Of a stretch of 51,285 nucleotides of DNA, positions 11,801-19,372 are shown in pieces (position 1 is the first letter of the stretch; every line of letters starts with the position of its first letter). Where the stretch lies: IMG/VR virus record IMGVR_UViG_3300043464_002011, positions 1-51,285 of that record. One strand, 5' to 3'. A program made the translations under genes and the position numbers. This stretch comes from a virus. A model generated the notes under the pieces. It made no database searches and had not been told where the DNA came from. It saw nothing but the letters and a program-made list of their open reading frames with translations.

Positions 11801-13915
11801 ACCTGTAATACCAGTTGATCCACTAGCGCCTTGAGTACCAGTTGCCCCAGTTAAACCAGATGATCCGCTGGCTCCTTGAATACCTTGAATACCTTGAACG
11901 CCACTTGCGCCTTGAACACCACTAGCTCCTTGATTACCTTGAGTTCCAGTTGCACCTGTGATACCAGTTGATCCGCTAGCGCCTTGAATTCCGGACGCAC
12001 CTTGAGTTCCCTGAACACCAGATGCACCTTGAGTTCCCTGAACACCAGTTGCACCAATACTGCCAGCATTTCCTGATTGTCCCGCTGCCCCACTCGCTCC
12101 ACTAATGCCAGTAGCACCGATTACTCCGGTAGCACCGCTTGCGCCTTGCACCCCAACTGTGCCTTGAATTCCAGATGCACCTTGTGCACCACTTGCGCCT
12201 TGTGTGCCAGTTGCACCACTAGCACCTTGGATGCCACTAGCACCTTGAATACCACTAACGCCTTGTGTTCCAGTTGCACCACTTGCACCTTGGATGCCAC
12301 TTGCACCTTGGATGCCACTAGCTCCTTGTATCCCACTTGCTCCCTGTGTGCCAGATGCGCCGCGAATACCACTAGCACCTTGAACACCCTGAATACCAGT
12401 AGACCCGCTTGCACCAACGCCGCTTGCACCAATCACCCCGGTAGCACCACTAGCTCCATTCGGACCAATTGGTCCCGCAGCTCCAGTTGGACCAATTGGT
12501 CCGATCTCACCATCAATACCTTGTGAACCAGCTGGTCCAGTTGCCCCAATATACCCGATTGAACCAGATGCGCCACGACTGCCTGATGCGCCAGGTAAAC
12601 TTACACCACTCGCTCCTTGTAAACCAGCTGTGCCTTGGACACCAGTTGCCCCAATTAGGCCAATTATCCCACTGGCACCGGCTACTCCGGTGGATCCACT
12701 AGCGCCTTGTATACCTTGTACCCCAGATGCACCCATCTCACCTTTATCGCCAGTTCTAGCAAAGGTAATAATAACGTCCAAGTTGTCATCATATGATGTT
12801 GCTCCTGATAGATGAGTGATAGGAACGGTGATGTAATCATCATGAATTATGATATTGCCTGTTATTGCAAACATGGCATATACAGCTTGATTTGTTTTGT
12901 TTGAAACTGAAAAATGACCTTTTATCGCGGAAGTAGAATCATCAATTGTCACCAAATAATTGTAGGTGGACACTCCATAATGGTCAAGTGTACTGATATG
13001 TAATAAACTAGCATTATTAAATAAAGTATTATTGAATCGAAAAACACCAGATCCAGGATTTGAATCATCAGTTAATATATTATAAAAATAATCAAATGCT
13101 TCACCACCAAATGTACCAGCAGGTCCAGTAGCACCATCTACACCAATAATTCCGTCAATACCAGCAGGACCAGTAGCACCATCTACGCCAATAATTCCAT
13201 CAATACCAGCAGGACCAGTAGCACCATCAATACCAGCAGGTCCAGTAGCACCATCTACACCAATAATTCCGTCAATACCAGCAGGACCAGTAGCACCATC
13301 AACACCAATAATTCCGTCAACGCCAGCAGGACCAGTAGCACCATCAATACCAGCAGGTCCAGTAGCACCATCAACACCAATAATTCCGTCAACGCCAGCA
13401 GGACCAGTAGCACCATCTACGCCAATAATTCCATCAATACCAGCAGGACCAGTAGCACCATCAATACCAGCAGGTCCAGTAGCACCATCAACACCAGCAG
13501 GTCCAGTAGCACCATCAACACCAATAATTCCGTCAACGCCAGCAGGTCCAGTAGCACCATCAATACCAGCAGGTCCAGTAGCACCATCTACACCAATAAT
13601 TCCGTCAACACCAGCAGGTCCAGTAGCACCATCAACACCAATAATTCCGTCAATACCAGCAGGACCAGTAGCACCATCAACACCAATAATTCCGTCAACA
13701 CCAGCAGGTCCAGTAGCACCATCAATACCAGCAGGTCCAGTTGCTCCAACATTGCCACCAGCACCAGTATTCAATGGGATACCGCCTGGGGTTCTTCCAT
13801 CACTTATACGTAAATCACCAACTGATTCATTATAAAATATTGTACCTTTTTCGCCTACATATTGGTCGGCTGATAGCGAAGTCACACGACCCGATTTGAT
13901 TTTATGAATTGTCAT
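5828..13915 (-). CDS. Giant collagen-like tail fibre, 2695 aa
   Basis: Residues 1-50 (MTIHKIKSGRVTSL.., 'GTIFYNESVGDLRISDGRTPGG') match the N-terminal module common to fibre proteins of T4-like aquatic phages. Gly-X-Y collagen triplets follow, first as GATGPAG[IV]DGIIGVD units (about residues 57-265), then as GIQGAS/GATG units. They are interrupted by four copies of a globular domain of about 125 residues ('DYFY..', 'TIDDSTSAIKGHFS', 'DVIITFARTGDKG') near residues 266-395, 808-942, 1287-1420 and 1823-1955. A C1q/TNF-like jelly-roll lies near 2120-2268 ('AGSYVVRGVKNGTAQ', 'KPNIAGYYNINVAVWWD'). The C-terminal 330 residues form the tip ('VGIGITPLYKLHVNGS' and a compact domain ending DDMEVEF). 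GGAAG precedes the ATG. Probably a long trimeric fibre. The tract is prone to length change by recombination, and assembly collapse is also possible. Confidence 0.85.
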   Translation of the reverse strand: MTIHKIKSGRVTSLSADQYVGEKGTIFYNESVGDLRISDGRTPGGIPLNTGAGGNVGATGPAGIDGATGPAGVDGIIGVDGATGPAGIDGIIGVDGATGPAGVDGIIGVDGATGPAGIDGATGPAGVDGIIGVDGATGPAGVDGATGPAGIDGATGPAGIDGIIGVDGATGPAGVDGIIGVDGATGPAGIDGATGPAGVDGIIGVDGATGPAGIDGIIGVDGATGPAGIDGATGPAGIDGIIGVDGATGPAGIDGIIGVDGATGPAGTFGGEAFDYFYNILTDDSNPGSGVFRFNNTLFNNASLLHISTLDHYGVSTYNYLVTIDDSTSAIKGHFSVSNKTNQAVYAMFAITGNIIIHDDYITVPITHLSGATSYDDNLDVIITFARTGDKGEMGASGVQGIQGASGSTGVAGASGIIGLIGATGVQGTAGLQGASGVSLPGASGSRGASGSIGYIGATGPAGSQGIDGEIGPIGPTGAAGPIGPNGASGATGVIGASGVGASGSTGIQGVQGASGIRGASGTQGASGIQGASGIQGASGIQGASGATGTQGVSGIQGASGIQGASGATGTQGASGAQGASGIQGTVGVQGASGATGVIGATGISGASGAAGQSGNAGSIGATGVQGTQGASGVQGTQGASGIQGASGSTGITGATGTQGNQGASGVQGASGVQGIQGIQGASGSSGLTGATGTQGASGSTGITGATGTPGIQGASGIQGASGIQGASGIQGASGIQGASGIQGASGATGIRGASGIQGASGASGIQGASGIQGASGIQGASGIQGASGIQGASGIQGASGSTGITGATGPQGSFGGAALDYFYSTNTADTDPGTGYLKFNTTSLSSATVLYINNTDHNNIVATNLLLTIDDSTSAIKGHFSIKDEVNESIYSMFAITGDSIQLGNYFKVPVSYISGTTSLTNGLDVIITFARTGDKGDTGLQGASGIQGASGVQGASGVQGASGASGIQGASGASGIQGASGASGIQGASGATGIQGASGATGIRGASGATGIRGASGIQGASGIQGASGIQGASGSIGLTGATGTQGASGSTGITGATGVQGLQGASGIQGIQGASGIQGIQGASGSIGLTGATGTQGASGSTGITGATGAQGVQGASGTQGFQGASGSQGTLGSQGIQGASGATGIQGASGVIGYTGATGVQGIQGIQGASGIQGASGIQGASGIQGASGIQGASGATGIRGASGIQGASGIQGASGIQGASGIQGASGIQGASGIQGASGIQGASGIQGASGVIGLTGATGPQGASGIQGASGSTGISGATGPQGSFGGTALDYYYSTNIIDSDPGTGYLKFNNTTLSSATVLYINNTDHNSIIATNLLQSIDDSTSARKRHFSIKDELNEATYTMFAITGYHTESGNYFKVPVSYISGTTSLTNDLDVIITFARTGDKGDTGLQGASGATGIQGASGVIGYTGATGVQGIQGIQGIQGVSGIQGASGATGIRGASGIQGASGIQGASGIQGASGATGIRGASGIQGASGIQGASGIQGASGIQGASGIQGASGIQGIQGIQGVSGIQGASGATGIRGASGIQGASGATGIRGASGIQGASGIQGASGVQGASGIQGASGATGIQGASGIQGASGIQGASGIQGASGSIGYTGSTGPIGQTGLVGPSGPVGPTGSAGPDGPQGASGATGVIGASGAQGASGIQGASGIRGASGVQGASGIQGVQGASGSSGLTGATGTQGASGIQGASGIQGASGIQGASGATGIRGASGIQGASGVQGASGIQGASGIQGASGIQGASGVQGASGIQGASGIQGASGATGIRGASGIQGASGIQGASGATGITGATGPQGSFGGAALDYFYSTNTADTDPGTGYLKFNNSIFSSATVLYINNTDHNSIVVTNLLLTIDDSTSAIKGHFSIKDEVNEATYSMFAITGTLTQSGNYFKVPVSYISGTTSLTNGLDVIITFARTGDKGDTGLQGASGIQGASGIQGASGASGIQGASGIQGASGIQGASGIQGASGIQGASGATGIRGASGVQGASGIQGASGIQGSSGATGIQGASGIQGASGATGIRGASGIQGASGSVGLTGATGTQGASGSTGITGATGVQGLQGATGTQGASGVGATGVGASGATGIQGASGANGGFLTAGSYVVRGVKNGTAQTITSGSDQVVTFVDDFDPNNWLTSSQFKPNIAGYYNINVAVWWDAGAITTQQSNIQLRKNGSTQLGIDQTQILTGAGYGQNLSTIAYFNGTTDYVEVTAYTANTTSQNINGSGSGTWISAALYAYGPQGASGATGIQGASGATGIQGTSGIQGASGATGIRGASGVQGASGATGIQGASGIQGASGSTGPTGSQGASGASGLVGLTGATGIQGATGPVSLSMYQTKLDFGSATAGTWRKIVTVALGTATYTSAGYKIVIVDPNANHAVQGSINADTYVYYIACIRTEGTTLDTPDACYISGPGSHIRAVKLSTGNYEIQVSNEKQWQEYLITIQLYTESNGLTAATYYDGSTDGTTGIATYTAAVGTATDFFQQVRVASSGAGDALRITQTGSGNALVVEDEANPDSTPFVITADGTVGIGITPLYKLHVNGSFAATSKSFLIEHPIKPNMSLRYGSLESPYHGVRLTGEATISGISVIIKLPDYIHGLVKIAGSQVQITNIKHNKVLWVDSIDIENDCFTVGMNRNCFDRKEYAFYWSFTAIRKDIDDMEVEF
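6840..13770 (-). repeat. Collagen-like Gly-X-Y repeat tract
   Basis: Short tandem repeats coding for G-A-S/G-I-Q/G-A-T triplets (18-bp and 9-bp periods) and, near the 5' end, for GATGPAG-DGIIGVD (45-bp period). Dozens of near-identical copies alternate with the globular domains. The Y positions are mostly Ser, Gln or Ala rather than Pro. Long open frames on the opposite strand here are a by-product of the repeats. Confidence 0.9.
8060..13117 (-). repeat. Four copies of a ~380-bp globular-domain repeat
   Basis: Copies lie at about 12738-13117, 11100-11480, 9670-10053 and 8060-8445 inside the collagen-like fibre gene. Each runs from the codons for [ST]FGG.A.DY to FARTGDKG. The three copies nearest the 3' end are nearly the same at the DNA level over long stretches; the first has diverged. 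This suggests duplication with later gene conversion. Confidence 0.8.
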
Positions 13916-13935
13916 TTAACTTCCAAAAATGTAAA

Positions 13936-14361
13936 TTAATGCTTTTTAGAATTTCTGAATTCTTGTTCTAGCCAGTCAAAATTTTCGAGAAAATCGTATG
14001 ATTGATTTTCTTTTTCAACCATTACTTTTTTATCAGTAAAAACATCTTTTTCAGATAATGTATCTCTGGTAGGTGGAAGTTGCACGGTTTCTGACTGTGT
14101 TTTGTCAGATAACGCACCTTTGTCATGCAATATTTGATTGATAACAGGGTTGGAAGCACCGGCCTGATGTTTCTTCAATTCAAATTCTTGTTGTAGTGGA
14201 AATACATGAATTGGAACTTCTGGTAATTCACCTTTTTCAACAGGATCATTAGTTGACGTAACAATTCCACCTCCATCCGATGGGATTGTTATAGAAATTG
14301 GTATGTTTATGGTCACCGGGCTGCCGCTGGCGTTCTCTATTAAAAATTCTTTAGCTCTCAT
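13936..14361 (-). CDS. Virion-associated hypothetical protein with MRxxEF start
   Basis: 141 residues from the ATG at 14361 (MRAKEFLIEN). A longer frame reaches back to 14415, but it overlaps the upstream gene, and the MRAKEF start matches three other proteins in this window that begin MRxxEF. Residues 58-75 ('VFPLQQEFELKKHQAG') match the protein at 21686-21892 ('VPPLQQKIELMKKSSG'), so the two are paralogues. The middle is a beta-rich 'PVTINIPISITIPSDG' segment and the tail is charged. A late-promoter word ends 5 bases before the ATG and there is no clear Shine-Dalgarno. Function unknown. Confidence 0.7.
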   Translation of the reverse strand: MRAKEFLIENASGSPVTINIPISITIPSDGGGIVTSTNDPVEKGELPEVPIHVFPLQQEFELKKHQAGASNPVINQILHDKGALSDKTQSETVQLPPTRDTLSEKDVFTDKKVMVEKENQSYDFLENFDWLEQEFRNSKKH

Positions 14362-14366
14362 GGATG

Positions 14367-14374
14367 TATTTATT
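14367..14374 (-). promoter_or_regulatory. Late promoter word TAATAAATA abutting the start codon
   Basis: ATAAATA followed by CATCC and then the ATG at 14361. A T4-type late promoter starts transcription about 6-7 bases after the last A, which would put the mRNA 5' end at or within the ATG. The same arrangement occurs at 21898 and 16220. Confidence 0.55.
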
Positions 14375-14380
14375 ATTTTT

Positions 14381-14698
14381 CTAAATTGCAGCCGGTTTAA
14401 CTGAAACAACTGCATCCATTTCTTCTATTGTAAATTTCAAAATCCAATGGTCATTTTCAAAAATTGGTATATTATCATATGCTACTATGAATTTACTTTG
14501 ATCGATTGATGAACAATCCTGTATAGTTACTTCTAGTATTTTGTTTTCAGACGATATTCCTTCTTCAGTTTTTTCATACCATTTTGATAATGTATATCTA
14601 TCATCATATAAAGAAAATGGATTTTCATTATACAAATCATTCCATGTATATGGATATTTTATTATTTCATTTGATTTTGATACTTTGATATAATTCAT
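14381..14698 (-). CDS. Conserved phage-type hypothetical protein
   Basis: 105 residues starting MNYIKVSKSNEIIKYPYTWNDL. The 'YPYT..DL....P.SL' phrase near residues 15-30 is reminiscent of small tail-region proteins of aquatic phages. Beta-strand-rich with no signal peptide or membrane segment. It ends with KPAAI immediately before the promoter for the next gene. Shine-Dalgarno weak (GGTAAAA). Function not recognised; possibly a minor virion or tail-assembly protein. Confidence 0.65.
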   Translation of the reverse strand: MNYIKVSKSNEIIKYPYTWNDLYNENPFSLYDDRYTLSKWYEKTEEGISSENKILEVTIQDCSSIDQSKFIVAYDNIPIFENDHWILKFTIEEMDAVVSVKPAAI

Positions 14699-14707
14699 AT
14701 TTTTACC

Positions 14708-15583
14708 TTACAGTTTAATCAAGGTAACATATCCAGGATTACTTCTAGAACTAATGCTAGTAGTCCCAGATACAGTTATATTAGTTGCACTAGAATGTAT
14801 ATAATTTTCCGGCGTTGTCTGATATGTGCCACCATTGCCACCTGCACCACCAAATTGATCATCAGTTCCCTTACCTAATCCATATCCACCTGCTGAATAC
14901 AGCCCATTAAACCCTCCAAGAGCACCATTTATACTTTGTGTTATCCAAGATGTCCAACCTGACCCAGCTGTCGTTGTATAGGTACTACTATTAGATGGGG
15001 TTGTAGTTGCAAATCTATTTTCTTTAGCACCAAGCCCTCCTGCTGCACATATTAAATTTGTTCCAACATTGGTAGGATTAAATAGCCATTGATTTTTTGT
15101 ACCCTTTGCTACAAACGTTGCACCACCACCTCCTGCACTACAATAATCACTGTAGGTTGTATGTCCAGCTGCACCTGCTTGGCCAATTGACATCCATAAA
15201 ATATCTGATTGTTCAAATGCAAATGTTGCCTCTATGTATGCACCAAGACCACCAGCATATGAACTATCCCCACCTGGTGCTCCTCTTGCAACGATCTTAT
15301 AATTTCCGGTTTCTGGTATACAAAATGCTTGAACACCTTGAACTGGAACTTTAAAATAAACGTTGTTATTTAAAAGAGTATACAAATTTCCAGTATACAT
15401 ACTCAGTAATTGAGCATTTGTTGGACCATACATCCATGTTTTAACGGTATTAGATCCATATGTGCCAGCTAATAAAGGACTGGTAAAAGTTCCCGATGTA
15501 AAATCAAATAGACCAGCACCGCCGCCTCTTCCTCTGCCGAAATCCCGCACACTTGCACTTGAAAATGTTGATAATAATGGCAT
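14708..15583 (-). CDS. Glycine-rich adhesin-like virion protein, copy 1
   Basis: 291 residues. The first 30 are Gly/Arg-rich (GRGRGGGAG). Residues 80-291 form a glycine-rich domain: 'GNYKIVARGAPGGDS', 'IEATFAFEQSDILWMSIGQAGAAG', 'SAGGGGATFVAKG', 'LICAAGGLGA', 'SAGGYGLGKGTDDQFGGAGGNGG'. This pattern is that of Gly-rich domains also seen in phage receptor-binding tips, where polyglycine helices pack into a rigid layer. Paralogue of 17624-18532, with the same 'YFKVPVQGVQAFCIPETG / YFEVPYNGVQVWTVPKSG' lead-in. Shine-Dalgarno GGAAA. Probably surface-exposed and host-binding. Confidence 0.75.
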   Translation of the reverse strand: MPLLSTFSSASVRDFGRGRGGGAGLFDFTSGTFTSPLLAGTYGSNTVKTWMYGPTNAQLLSMYTGNLYTLLNNNVYFKVPVQGVQAFCIPETGNYKIVARGAPGGDSSYAGGLGAYIEATFAFEQSDILWMSIGQAGAAGHTTYSDYCSAGGGGATFVAKGTKNQWLFNPTNVGTNLICAAGGLGAKENRFATTTPSNSSTYTTTAGSGWTSWITQSINGALGGFNGLYSAGGYGLGKGTDDQFGGAGGNGGTYQTTPENYIHSSATNITVSGTTSISSRSNPGYVTLIKL

Positions 15584-15591
15584 TATATTTC

Positions 15592-16215
15592 CTATGCAAA
15601 TTTAGACTGTGATGCAAGAACGGTATATGTTAATGAAGCAGTTTTAATAATAGTATAAGTGTAAGCATCAATTGCGCTAGCATTACCTGATGTTGGTGCT
15701 GAACCACCCTGCCATTTAGGAGTTACTGCAGCGGCATCTATTTTAACTCCCGATGGATAATATGCTGTACCGCCATTTGTATTCATAAACACAACTGTTA
15801 CAGATTCACCAACATTCATGACAGAATCAAGTGTATTACTTGCATTTGATCTAATATTAATTGTAAAGTTTGCCGATGCATTCGATGTATAATATAAAAT
15901 AGATTGCGTTGAGACATCAAAATTTATAGTTCCTGTTGCTGCTGTAGCTGATATAGTAACACGTTCTTTAGCGTTAACTAATTTTGTAGCAAGTGCAGTT
16001 GCAGAACCAGCAAATATTTGTGTATTAGTGAATGTATTAGAATTTGCAGTATTTAAACTAATAACCCCAGCATTAATAGAAATAGTAGTTTCATCTATTT
16101 TTACTCCGCCGATTGTTGATGCAGTGGCTGCTGGAATCACCTCACTAGAAGGATTAATATATCCTGAATTTGTTAGATATGATGAAAAAAAAGCAAGATT
16201 TCTATTATTTGACAT
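15592..16215 (-). CDS. Small tail/fibre structural protein
   Basis: 207 residues. Residues 18-45 ('SSEVIPAATASTIGGVKIDETTISINAGVISL') carry the 'A[ST]T.GGVK[IV]D...I..GVIS' phrase that also occurs in 19373-19981 and 21333-21683. This phrase is typical of short repeats in phage fibres. The remainder ('ATGTINFDVSTQSILYYTSNASANFTINIR', 'VGESVTVVFMNTNGG') is a beta-sandwich common in marine myophage structural proteins. A late-promoter word lies four bases before the ATG. Confidence 0.7.
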   Translation of the reverse strand: MSNNRNLAFFSSYLTNSGYINPSSEVIPAATASTIGGVKIDETTISINAGVISLNTANSNTFTNTQIFAGSATALATKLVNAKERVTISATAATGTINFDVSTQSILYYTSNASANFTINIRSNASNTLDSVMNVGESVTVVFMNTNGGTAYYPSGVKIDAAAVTPKWQGGSAPTSGNASAIDAYTYTIIKTASLTYTVLASQSKFA

Positions 16216-16219
16216 AATG

Positions 16220-16227
16220 TATTTATC
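16220..16227 (-). promoter_or_regulatory. Late promoter word GATAAATA next to ATG
   Basis: Minus-strand AGGATAAATA, then CATT, then the ATG at 16215. The AGGA could be a distant Shine-Dalgarno, but it would not be transcribed if the mRNA starts 6-7 bases after the promoter word. Confidence 0.5.
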
Positions 16228-16235
16228 CTAATATT

Positions 16236-17612
16236 TTATATAATTATATTATAAAATGTTAAATTACTATTAGTGCTAGATGCAGATGCGTTATAAAAAT
16301 AAAGATCCGCATCAGTATTGGTAGTTATTGTGTATGAAGCAGCCGCCAGAGTAATACTTGGTCCTGCATATGATAGATCGGTTTTTTTAATAATTGATAT
16401 AGTTTTATCGTAAAGTGTATAAGAACCAACGAAATAGAGATCAGGAAGAAGTTTCATTGCATAATATCCATGATACAGATATATGTTGCCTTTATTGTCT
16501 TTTTCCAACAGATCCGGTGGAAAATTTGTACTATTACCACTCAAGCGCATAACCCATACCACTGAAAAATTAGAAATATTATAGCAATGCACATAACTAT
16601 ATGGAGTATATTCACTGCTGATTGTATAAATGTAATTTCCAGAAATAACAGAATTATTTGTACTACATCCGTTTCCAATGTAAGTAGATCCTGGATCAGA
16701 AAATGTTGTTGTAGAAAGCCAAGAAACTGATGAATTGAGTCTAACAGTAACCCCTAATGGTTTCGTAGTACTGGTAGTTGTACAATATGAACCATGTAGA
16801 TATATTATCCCAGATGAATCAACTGTTGGTTTATTATTCAACCCAATATAACCACCAGATGGGCCTGATATAGCTATTGCTGAAGTGTATTGACCGGATA
16901 ATGAATTTCCAAATTTATAAACAGATTGCGTTGAGTTCCAATATGATGAAACATAAAAAGTCCCAGAGTTGTTTTGAAATACTACCCCGCCATACGGTAT
17001 ATTATTTTTAGAAATCAAACCACCATCAGTATTGATAATGTAACACACCCCGGTAGTATTACTATATTTTTTAACAGATGCATATAGGTAACCATCAGTT
17101 CCAATAAAACAATTAACAGAATTAACAGCTGATGATGAACTAGAAATATATCTCCGCCATAGCATTGTACCATTTGATGAATATTTAGAAATAAATACAT
17201 AGTTATAATACCCTGATTGAATAAAATCAGACATAACATAGCAATTATCGGATGAGTCAATGCATGAATCAATTGTTTTTTCAAGGCTAGGGAATTTTTT
17301 CTGCCATAATACGGTCCCACTTGGTGAGTGTTTAACCATATATGATTCCCTTTCAGTTACAACAGTTGTATAGGTAGCATAAATACTACCATCAGAACAA
17401 ACGTGCAATGTATTTGCACCTGACATGTAGGTATTACTGCTAGTGGTTATTGATGATTTAAATGCACACCATACACCTTCATTAGGCCATAGATCTGATA
17501 ATCGTTGGATATAGTTATCTTTGATATTAAATATCCCTGATGTTTTGAATTTACTTATTGATATTTTAGATGAACGAATAATATTACCAAAATACTTATT
17601 GACAGATGCCAT
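16236..17612 (-). CDS. Beta-propeller-like repeat virion protein
   Basis: 458 residues with repeated units of about 45-50 residues of the form 'h.....DG.IY.......hh..h...G...W...h'. Examples are 'HVCSDGSIYATYTT', 'YMVKHSPSGTVLWQKKF', 'SSDNCYVMSD', 'ISKYSSNGTMLWRRYI' and 'DNKGNIYLYHGY'. These are typical of PQQ/SBBP-type propeller blades. No signal peptide. It sits between two glycine-rich adhesin-like genes in the virion block, so it is most likely a receptor-facing or baseplate-attached domain rather than an enzyme. The propeller assignment is inferred from repeat spacing. Confidence 0.65.
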   Translation of the reverse strand: MASVNKYFGNIIRSSKISISKFKTSGIFNIKDNYIQRLSDLWPNEGVWCAFKSSITTSSNTYMSGANTLHVCSDGSIYATYTTVVTERESYMVKHSPSGTVLWQKKFPSLEKTIDSCIDSSDNCYVMSDFIQSGYYNYVFISKYSSNGTMLWRRYISSSSSAVNSVNCFIGTDGYLYASVKKYSNTTGVCYIINTDGGLISKNNIPYGGVVFQNNSGTFYVSSYWNSTQSVYKFGNSLSGQYTSAIAISGPSGGYIGLNNKPTVDSSGIIYLHGSYCTTTSTTKPLGVTVRLNSSVSWLSTTTFSDPGSTYIGNGCSTNNSVISGNYIYTISSEYTPYSYVHCYNISNFSVVWVMRLSGNSTNFPPDLLEKDNKGNIYLYHGYYAMKLLPDLYFVGSYTLYDKTISIIKKTDLSYAGPSITLAAASYTITTNTDADLYFYNASASSTNSNLTFYNIII

Positions 17613-17623
17613 GATATTTCCCT

Positions 17624-18532
17624 TTAACTATAACTTACTTTAACGTATCCAGCCTGCAAGGTTGACATCAATTCTCTGGTTACATTTGTTGCAGTAGTAT
17701 CTACATAACAATCAGAATACTTCGGGCCATTAATGGTACCCCCGAGAGGAAATCCACCAGCACTGATATAATAAAAAAATGAATAATAATATGAATGTCT
17801 AGAGCCATTTAATGAGCCGGATGAAGATTTAACGGCATTATATGCAGTCAATGATTGTCCAGTATAACTAGCATTTACAACAGTGCCATCACTATACGAT
17901 AATCCTGCACCTGCACACACTAAACATGCGGTTAAATTTGCTATATTAGTTATATCAGAACCTTTGGCGACTAATGTAAATCCACCACACCCCCCGTTGT
18001 TAGATGTCCCATAACCAGACTGTGTTCCACGATGGCCTATTAACATCCATATTATCTCATTTTTTAATAAACTAAAAGTTGCTGTTATTTTTGCTGGATA
18101 TCCATATAAGGTGCTACCCCCAGAAGCATTACCGCTGGGGGCACCGGCTACTTCAAATGTGTATAACCCTGATTTTGGTACAGTCCATACTTGAACCCCA
18201 TTATATGGTACTTCAAAATATGTATTCGTACTATCTGCTAGTATTGATGAGAGTGTACCTGTCCCAGTTCCAATACTATCATAATATGTTTGTAATTCGG
18301 CTTTTGTTGGCGGGACCGAATTTGGTGGTATATAGGATGAATTAGAAGTTTGAATATATCCAAATTGAGTATTTTTTGATGTACCGAATGTAACAGGAAA
18401 AACTAATTTATATAATTCAAACCACGGCCAGCTTGTGTTTTGATATGCATTTTTTACCGACCAAATTCCGTTTGCTACATCAGTAGTTACAGTGATAGTT
18501 TTCCCTATTAAACTACCACCAAATCTAGCCAT
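17624..18532 (-). CDS. Glycine-rich adhesin-like virion protein, copy 2
   Basis: 302 residues, paralogue of 14708-15583 through the C-terminal 200 residues: 'YFEVPYNGVQVWTVPKSGLYTFEVAGAPSG', 'IIWMLIGHRGTQSG', 'NNGGCGGFTLVAKGSD', 'ACLVCAGAGLSYSDG', 'ISAGGFPLGG'. The N-terminal 80 residues differ. The stop of the upstream gene overlaps its start (TAATG). Probably an alternative receptor-binding tip. Two differently tuned copies on each side of the propeller-like gene suggest several adhesins per virion. Confidence 0.75.
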   Translation of the reverse strand: MARFGGSLIGKTITVTTDVANGIWSVKNAYQNTSWPWFELYKLVFPVTFGTSKNTQFGYIQTSNSSYIPPNSVPPTKAELQTYYDSIGTGTGTLSSILADSTNTYFEVPYNGVQVWTVPKSGLYTFEVAGAPSGNASGGSTLYGYPAKITATFSLLKNEIIWMLIGHRGTQSGYGTSNNGGCGGFTLVAKGSDITNIANLTACLVCAGAGLSYSDGTVVNASYTGQSLTAYNAVKSSSGSLNGSRHSYYYSFFYYISAGGFPLGGTINGPKYSDCYVDTTATNVTRELMSTLQAGYVKVSYS

Positions 18533-18927
18533 TAAAACATATCCTCGTAACTAACAACATATACCAATGTACTCGCAATTGATGATGTAACAATGATGGA
18601 CATGCCTTCTTGTAAGTAGAATGAAGATGCCTTATCTATTGCAACCAATGAAGCATTATATGGCACCACTACTGTAGAAAGTAATGAATATGCAACACCA
18701 CCTGATGGTGAAGAACCTTGTGACACATCACCATTTGTATAAAGTGCTATTGAAGTTGGTATATTTGATGATGTATTTATATTAGATATGTTTATAACAT
18801 TGATTTTATAAACATGTCCTGAATTTGCAGGATTTGCAACTAATACAACCGCTGATGTTACTGATGGGTTATAATATGTTGTTACCCCATTAATTGTTGA
18901 TAAATTTGCTATATTTGGATTTGCCAT
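18532..18927 (-). CDS. Small virion protein, paralogue 1
   Basis: 131 residues, MANPNIANLSTINGVTTYYN.., with an all-beta pattern. Matches the next gene in the 'ASSFYLQEGMSIIVTSSIASTLVYVVSYE' segment near the end (there 'ATSFYLPENNCIVVSSSIANSIKYTITYE'). Such proteins of about 130 residues are common in T4-like marine phage virion clusters. Shine-Dalgarno GGAATAATAATG. Role not known beyond structural. Confidence 0.7.
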   Translation of the reverse strand: MANPNIANLSTINGVTTYYNPSVTSAVVLVANPANSGHVYKINVINISNINTSSNIPTSIALYTNGDVSQGSSPSGGVAYSLLSTVVVPYNASLVAIDKASSFYLQEGMSIIVTSSIASTLVYVVSYEDMF

Positions 18928-18954
18928 TATTATTCCATAATTTATTTTTAATAC

Positions 18955-19371
18955 TCAGATGCTTTCTGCCATATTAATATATTTAATACTCGTAGCGGCT
19001 ATTTCATACGTTATGGTATACTTTATTGAATTTGCAATTGATGATGATACCACTATACAATTATTTTCTGGTAGGTAAAAGCTAGTAGCTCTATCGCTAA
19101 AGACCATCGATGATGAGCTATATATTGGTATATCTTTCATCATTTCAACCATAGTTCCTGGGAATGGGTTTTTTATAATTCCAACTCCAATACCCAAATA
19201 GACACTACAGATTGCGGTGCCTTCACTTATATTAGATGCAAGTATTGATTCAATTTTAATTGCACAATCCGAACCATTTGAAAGTAATACAATGTTACCA
19301 GTGGTAGAAGGAGTTAGATATGATGTTTTTAATCTCATTGCGGTCATTTTAAGTAAATTTTGAACAGCCAT
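18955..19371 (-). CDS. Small virion protein, paralogue 2
   Basis: 138 residues from the ATG at 19371 (MAVQNLLKMTAMRL). The frame can be extended four codons to a TTG, but the ATG directly after the upstream TGA is preferred. Same C-terminal motif as its neighbour (residues 105-130). Beta-rich, no membrane segment. The two look like an ancestral duplication. Confidence 0.7.
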   Translation of the reverse strand: MAVQNLLKMTAMRLKTSYLTPSTTGNIVLLSNGSDCAIKIESILASNISEGTAICSVYLGIGVGIIKNPFPGTMVEMMKDIPIYSSSSMVFSDRATSFYLPENNCIVVSSSIANSIKYTITYEIAATSIKYINMAESI

Positions 19372-19372
19372 A

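Noticed and set aside
6886-12815. Long open frames opposite and alongside the collagen-like gene (many Val/Phe/Lys- or Asn/Thr/Cys-rich)
   Set aside because: They arise from the short repeats in other frames, lack ribosome sites and consist only of translated repeat units.
6840-13770. CRISPR-like array appearance (regular short repeats)
   Set aside because: The period is 9, 18 or 45 bases, in phase with codons for Gly-X-Y. There are no unique spacers.
14362-14415. Longer start for the 13936 protein (MQLFQLNRL..)
   Set aside because: It overlaps the end of the upstream gene. The MRAKEF start is shared with other proteins.
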